From the NCBI RefSeq assembly GCF_005869225.1, contig NZ_SWFP01000003.1:434001-498000 (forward strand): a stretch of 64,000 nucleotides of DNA, in the 5' to 3' direction. Below are positions 61,364 to 64,000 of the stretch, piece by piece. Below the pieces are notes generated by a model that searched no databases, had not been told where the DNA came from, and saw only the letters and a list, made by a program, of their open reading frames with translations. Origin of the DNA: Dyadobacter bucti (GTDB lineage: Bacteria; Bacteroidota; Bacteroidia; Cytophagales; Spirosomataceae). How positions within the stretch are numbered: the first letter of the stretch is position 1; the number at the start of each line of letters is the position of its first letter. The position numbers were made by a program, and so were the translations under genes.

Positions 61364-61447
61364 AGGTAGAAACCCTGGAAACTGATCTGTACCAAAATTA
61401 AAAAAAGCTGAAAGCCGACCGCCGAAAGCTGAAATCCCCAAAACGCC

Positions 61448-63868
61448 ATGTTCAGAAACTACTTTAAAATTGCAGTCCGCAATCTGTGGAAAAATAAAGG
61501 TTACGCATTTATCAACATTGTGGGCCTTTCGGTGGCGTTCTGCGTCAGTGTTTTCCTGTTTTTGACAGCATATTTTCAGCTCACGTTTGACGATTTTCAT
61601 GTAGATCGCGACCGGATTTTTCAGACTTATTTCTTTTCAAATGATCCTGAAAAGGCTGGAAAAACGGCTAACATGCCGCTCCCGCTGACCCCTGCACTGA
61701 AATCGGAATTTCCTGAAATTGAAGGGATAACAAGATTCGTGAATGGAAGCGAAGTGGTGGAATATAAGGGGAAGTTTTTTGATAAAAACATCAAATTTGC
61801 TGATGCCGATTTCCTGAAAATTTTCACTTTCCCGCTTTTAAAAGGAAATAAAGAAATCGCACTCAACGATTTAAGCAGCATTGTGCTGAGCGAAAATACT
61901 GCCAAAGACATTTTCGGAACCGAAGACCCGATTGGCAAGCAGTTGCAGCTCGGCCTCGATGAGAACAGGAAGCAATATATCGTTACAGGCGTTTTAAAAG
62001 ACTTTCCCGAGAATTCGACTATAAAATTTGACATGTTCACCAGAACAGAAAATCTGGGAAACTATGCGAATGAAAAGGATCATTGGGATTCGTATTCGCA
62101 CAATGTGTATTTAAAACTCAGTCCCAAAACAGATAAGGCAACTTTTGAAAAACGGCTTAAACCATTCGTACAAAAGTATTTTGCAAACAATGTTGCGAGC
62201 CTTAAAAAAAGAGGAGCCAAGCCGGATGAAAAAGGGGATTTGTATGCATTAAGATTGCAGAATCTGGCGAATGTTCATTTTGATACCGAGGTTTCGGGAA
62301 GCTCCGGCGCGCCGATTGCGCTTGTATATGCATTGATGGGTATCGCCATATTCATTCTTATGATCGCCTGTATCAATTTTATTAACCTCAATGTTGCCAG
62401 GTCGTTCATCCGGGCTCGGGAAGTCGGTGTCCGCAAATCCATGGGTGCGTTGAAAAACCAACTGTTTTTTCAAATATGGGGAGAGGCGGCTGTAATATGT
62501 TTTCTAGGTTTTTTGAGCGGTGTGATACTTGCTATGCTGCTCCTGCCTACTTTCAACGCGACATTTCAAAGTAAGCTCACGCTTAGCTATATACTTCAGC
62601 CGGACAAAGTAGCGCTGCTGTTAGGGGTTTTTGTACTGGTTACATTCTTTGCGGGGGGGTATCCGGCCTGGCAGATGTCCAAGTTCAACGCAGTGGAGGT
62701 TTTGAAAGGAAAAGTTACCATGAAAAAACCGGGCTTTCTTCGTAACTCCCTGATTATAGCCCAGTTTACTTTGTCTGGTTTGCTGATATGCAGCACCATT
62801 ATCGCGGTCCAGCAGGTGGAACATCTGCGGAATCAGCCGCTTGGGTTTCAAAAAGAACAGGTCATAAGCATCCCTGTTGGCAATAAAGTGAACAGCCGGC
62901 AGGCCCTGCAAAGGATGCGAAACAAGCTGGAAGGAGACCCAGGGATTCTCGGTATTACAGGCAGCGGGGTTAATCTGGGTTTCGGACTGGACAGAAGTAC
63001 TTCCCGAAGTGTGATCGGGTTTACTTTCAAAGAAAAGGAAATTTCGACAGATTGGCTGCAGGTTGATTATGATTATTTAAAAACATTGAATATCAAACTT
63101 TTATCCGGCAGGGAATTTAATCCTTCATATCCTTCTGACACGCTGGACAGGGTGATCATCACGGAAAGTATGGCCAAAATGATTGGCGAAAAAGATCCTG
63201 TCGGTAAATTTTTCCAAACCGATAGCGCCGGTGTGAAACATCAGATCATTGGTCTCGTCCCGGATTTCAATCTCTATTCATCCAAAGCCGAGAAAAAGCC
63301 GATCACTATGTACCTGTCCGGTTCGGGCGGGCTGCCTTATATTTTTGTCAGAGTTACGCCCCAAAGTCTAAAAATTTCAATGGACAAGCTCAAAGCTGTC
63401 TGGAAAGAAGTAGCGCCGGAATCGGAATTCAAAGGCTCGTTTGTGGATGAGAATACTAATTCCTGGTACAAGGAAGAAGAACGGCTGTCGCAGGTTTTTA
63501 GTCTTGCTTCCGGCATTGCTATTATCCTGTCTTGCCTGGGACTATTTGCTGTTGCCTTGATCGTCATCGAGCAGCGTACCAAAGAAATTGGTGTCCGTAA
63601 GGTGCTGGGTGCCAGTATCGCCAATCTGGTTTTTGTGCTTTCGCAGGACTTCGTGAAACTGGTGCTGGTCGCGATTCTGATATCTTCCCCGTTAGCTTGG
63701 TTTTTAATGCAAAAATGGCTTGATAACTATCCGTACAGAATTGAGATCAGCCCGCTGGTATTTGTCATAGTAGGCGTCGGAGCGATTTTGGTGGCAGTAG
63801 TCACAGTAAGTTTCCAAAGTATCAAAGCCGCATTGATGAATCCGGTAAAGTCGCTGAAGAGCGAGTAG
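61448..63868 (+). CDS. MacB/FtsX-type ABC permease, paralogue 8
   Basis: This 806-residue permease begins MFRNYFKIAVRNLWKNKGYAFINIVGLSVA. The first periplasmic domain contains a basic insert (NNVASLKKRGAKPDEKGD). The coupling loops are AREVGVRKSMGALKNQLFFQI and RTKEIGVRKVLGASIANLVFVLSQDF, and the tail is ALMNPVKSLKSE. It has its own enhancer/promoter copy and follows the VapBC-like module. Its stop codon abuts the stop of a convergent PIN-domain gene at the window edge. Confidence 0.92.
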   Translation: MFRNYFKIAVRNLWKNKGYAFINIVGLSVAFCVSVFLFLTAYFQLTFDDFHVDRDRIFQTYFFSNDPEKAGKTANMPLPLTPALKSEFPEIEGITRFVNGSEVVEYKGKFFDKNIKFADADFLKIFTFPLLKGNKEIALNDLSSIVLSENTAKDIFGTEDPIGKQLQLGLDENRKQYIVTGVLKDFPENSTIKFDMFTRTENLGNYANEKDHWDSYSHNVYLKLSPKTDKATFEKRLKPFVQKYFANNVASLKKRGAKPDEKGDLYALRLQNLANVHFDTEVSGSSGAPIALVYALMGIAIFILMIACINFINLNVARSFIRAREVGVRKSMGALKNQLFFQIWGEAAVICFLGFLSGVILAMLLLPTFNATFQSKLTLSYILQPDKVALLLGVFVLVTFFAGGYPAWQMSKFNAVEVLKGKVTMKKPGFLRNSLIIAQFTLSGLLICSTIIAVQQVEHLRNQPLGFQKEQVISIPVGNKVNSRQALQRMRNKLEGDPGILGITGSGVNLGFGLDRSTSRSVIGFTFKEKEISTDWLQVDYDYLKTLNIKLLSGREFNPSYPSDTLDRVIITESMAKMIGEKDPVGKFFQTDSAGVKHQIIGLVPDFNLYSSKAEKKPITMYLSGSGGLPYIFVRVTPQSLKISMDKLKAVWKEVAPESEFKGSFVDENTNSWYKEEERLSQVFSLASGIAIILSCLGLFAVALIVIEQRTKEIGVRKVLGASIANLVFVLSQDFVKLVLVAILISSPLAWFLMQKWLDNYPYRIEISPLVFVIVGVGAILVAVVTVSFQSIKAALMNPVKSLKSE

Positions 63869-64000
63869 CTAATCAATAACATTAATAAACGGCCTGTACC
63901 GGCTGAATTTTTCGTCTGCTGAAATCAGAGATATTTGTTCTGATAAAGAAATTGCAAGCAAAAACCGATCGAAGGGATCTCTGTGATCATCGTAAAATGG
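63869..64000 (-). CDS. PIN-domain toxin, C-terminal part (runs off the window)
   Basis: The complementary strand is open from the window edge to a TAG at 63869-63871. The 43 visible residues read HRDPFDRFLLAISLSEQ, then ISLISADEKFSRYRP and INVID. The H-R-D-P-F-D-R motif and the S-A-D-E pair are typical of the C-terminal half of VapC-family PIN toxins. Its stop touches the permease 8 stop with no gap. It is the fourth toxin-type gene in the last 8.3 kb. Confidence 0.85.
   Translation of the reverse strand, partial: PFYDDHRDPFDRFLLAISLSEQISLISADEKFSRYRPFINVID

Overview
The window looks like a chromosomal segment of a Cytophagales-type Bacteroidota bacterium, probably close to Dyadobacter or Spirosoma. 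The evidence is a type IX secretion-style C-terminal domain, promoters of the TTTG / TAnnTTTG type, DUF4920 and DUF7009 proteins, long two-repeat MacB/FtsX permeases, GH127 and SGNH carbohydrate enzymes, and MenA. The genus is an inference from gene content. I saw no rRNA, tRNA, CRISPR array, transposase or phage gene.

Region 1 (1-20,000) is ordinary housekeeping and accessory DNA: the end of an ABC ATPase gene, a large secreted PKD/SBBP protein with a T9SS-type tail, DUF4920, a double-SGNH hydrolase, menA, a glutathione peroxidase, argS, an unknown exported protein, pyrR, pth, a small exported protein, an OmpA/LamG protein, a DMT exporter, PhzF, trehalase, DinB and an M28 peptidase.

Region 2 (19,860-35,600) starts with a promoter and SAM-I riboswitch ahead of metX, then an M48 protease and a GDPD. 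A molybdenum-enzyme block follows (FdhF/YdeP oxidoreductase, DUF7009, fdhD, mobA), divergent from a glutathione-independent formaldehyde dehydrogenase; together they could take formaldehyde to formate to CO2. Next come two arrays of hairpin-forming intergenic repeats flanking an orphan kinase-like protein and mnmA, then a YciE/F ferritin-like protein, a LEA14-like protein and a GH127 enzyme.

Region 3 (35,690-64,000) is the most striking part. A sigma-54-dependent NtrC-type response regulator is divergent from a membrane-fusion adaptor, a LolD/MacB-type ATPase, a small exported protein and then eight full-length paralogous MacB/FtsX permeases plus the last 47 codons of a ninth. At three points (before the adaptor, before a small exported gene that leads into permease 7, and before permease 8) I find the same layout: two tandem TGT-N10-ACA-type palindromes 20-21 bp apart, followed 80-82 bp downstream by a -24/-12-like TGG(C/T)A(C/T)-N5-TT element. 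A fourth, decayed copy sits before the ninth permease remnant. This suggests one enhancer-binding regulator controlling a modular, duplicating export array in which one adaptor and one ATPase serve many permeases. Spacers between the permeases carry purine-rich or AGC-rich inverted repeats. One purine-rich spacer holds, between its arms, a gene for a four-helix-bundle (S23/IVS-type) protein on the opposite strand. The 3' half of the array is also littered with toxin-antitoxin genes (ParE-like, DUF433/DUF5615, VapBC and a PIN protein at the right edge), one of which has an in-frame stop and another of which appears to have a broken start.
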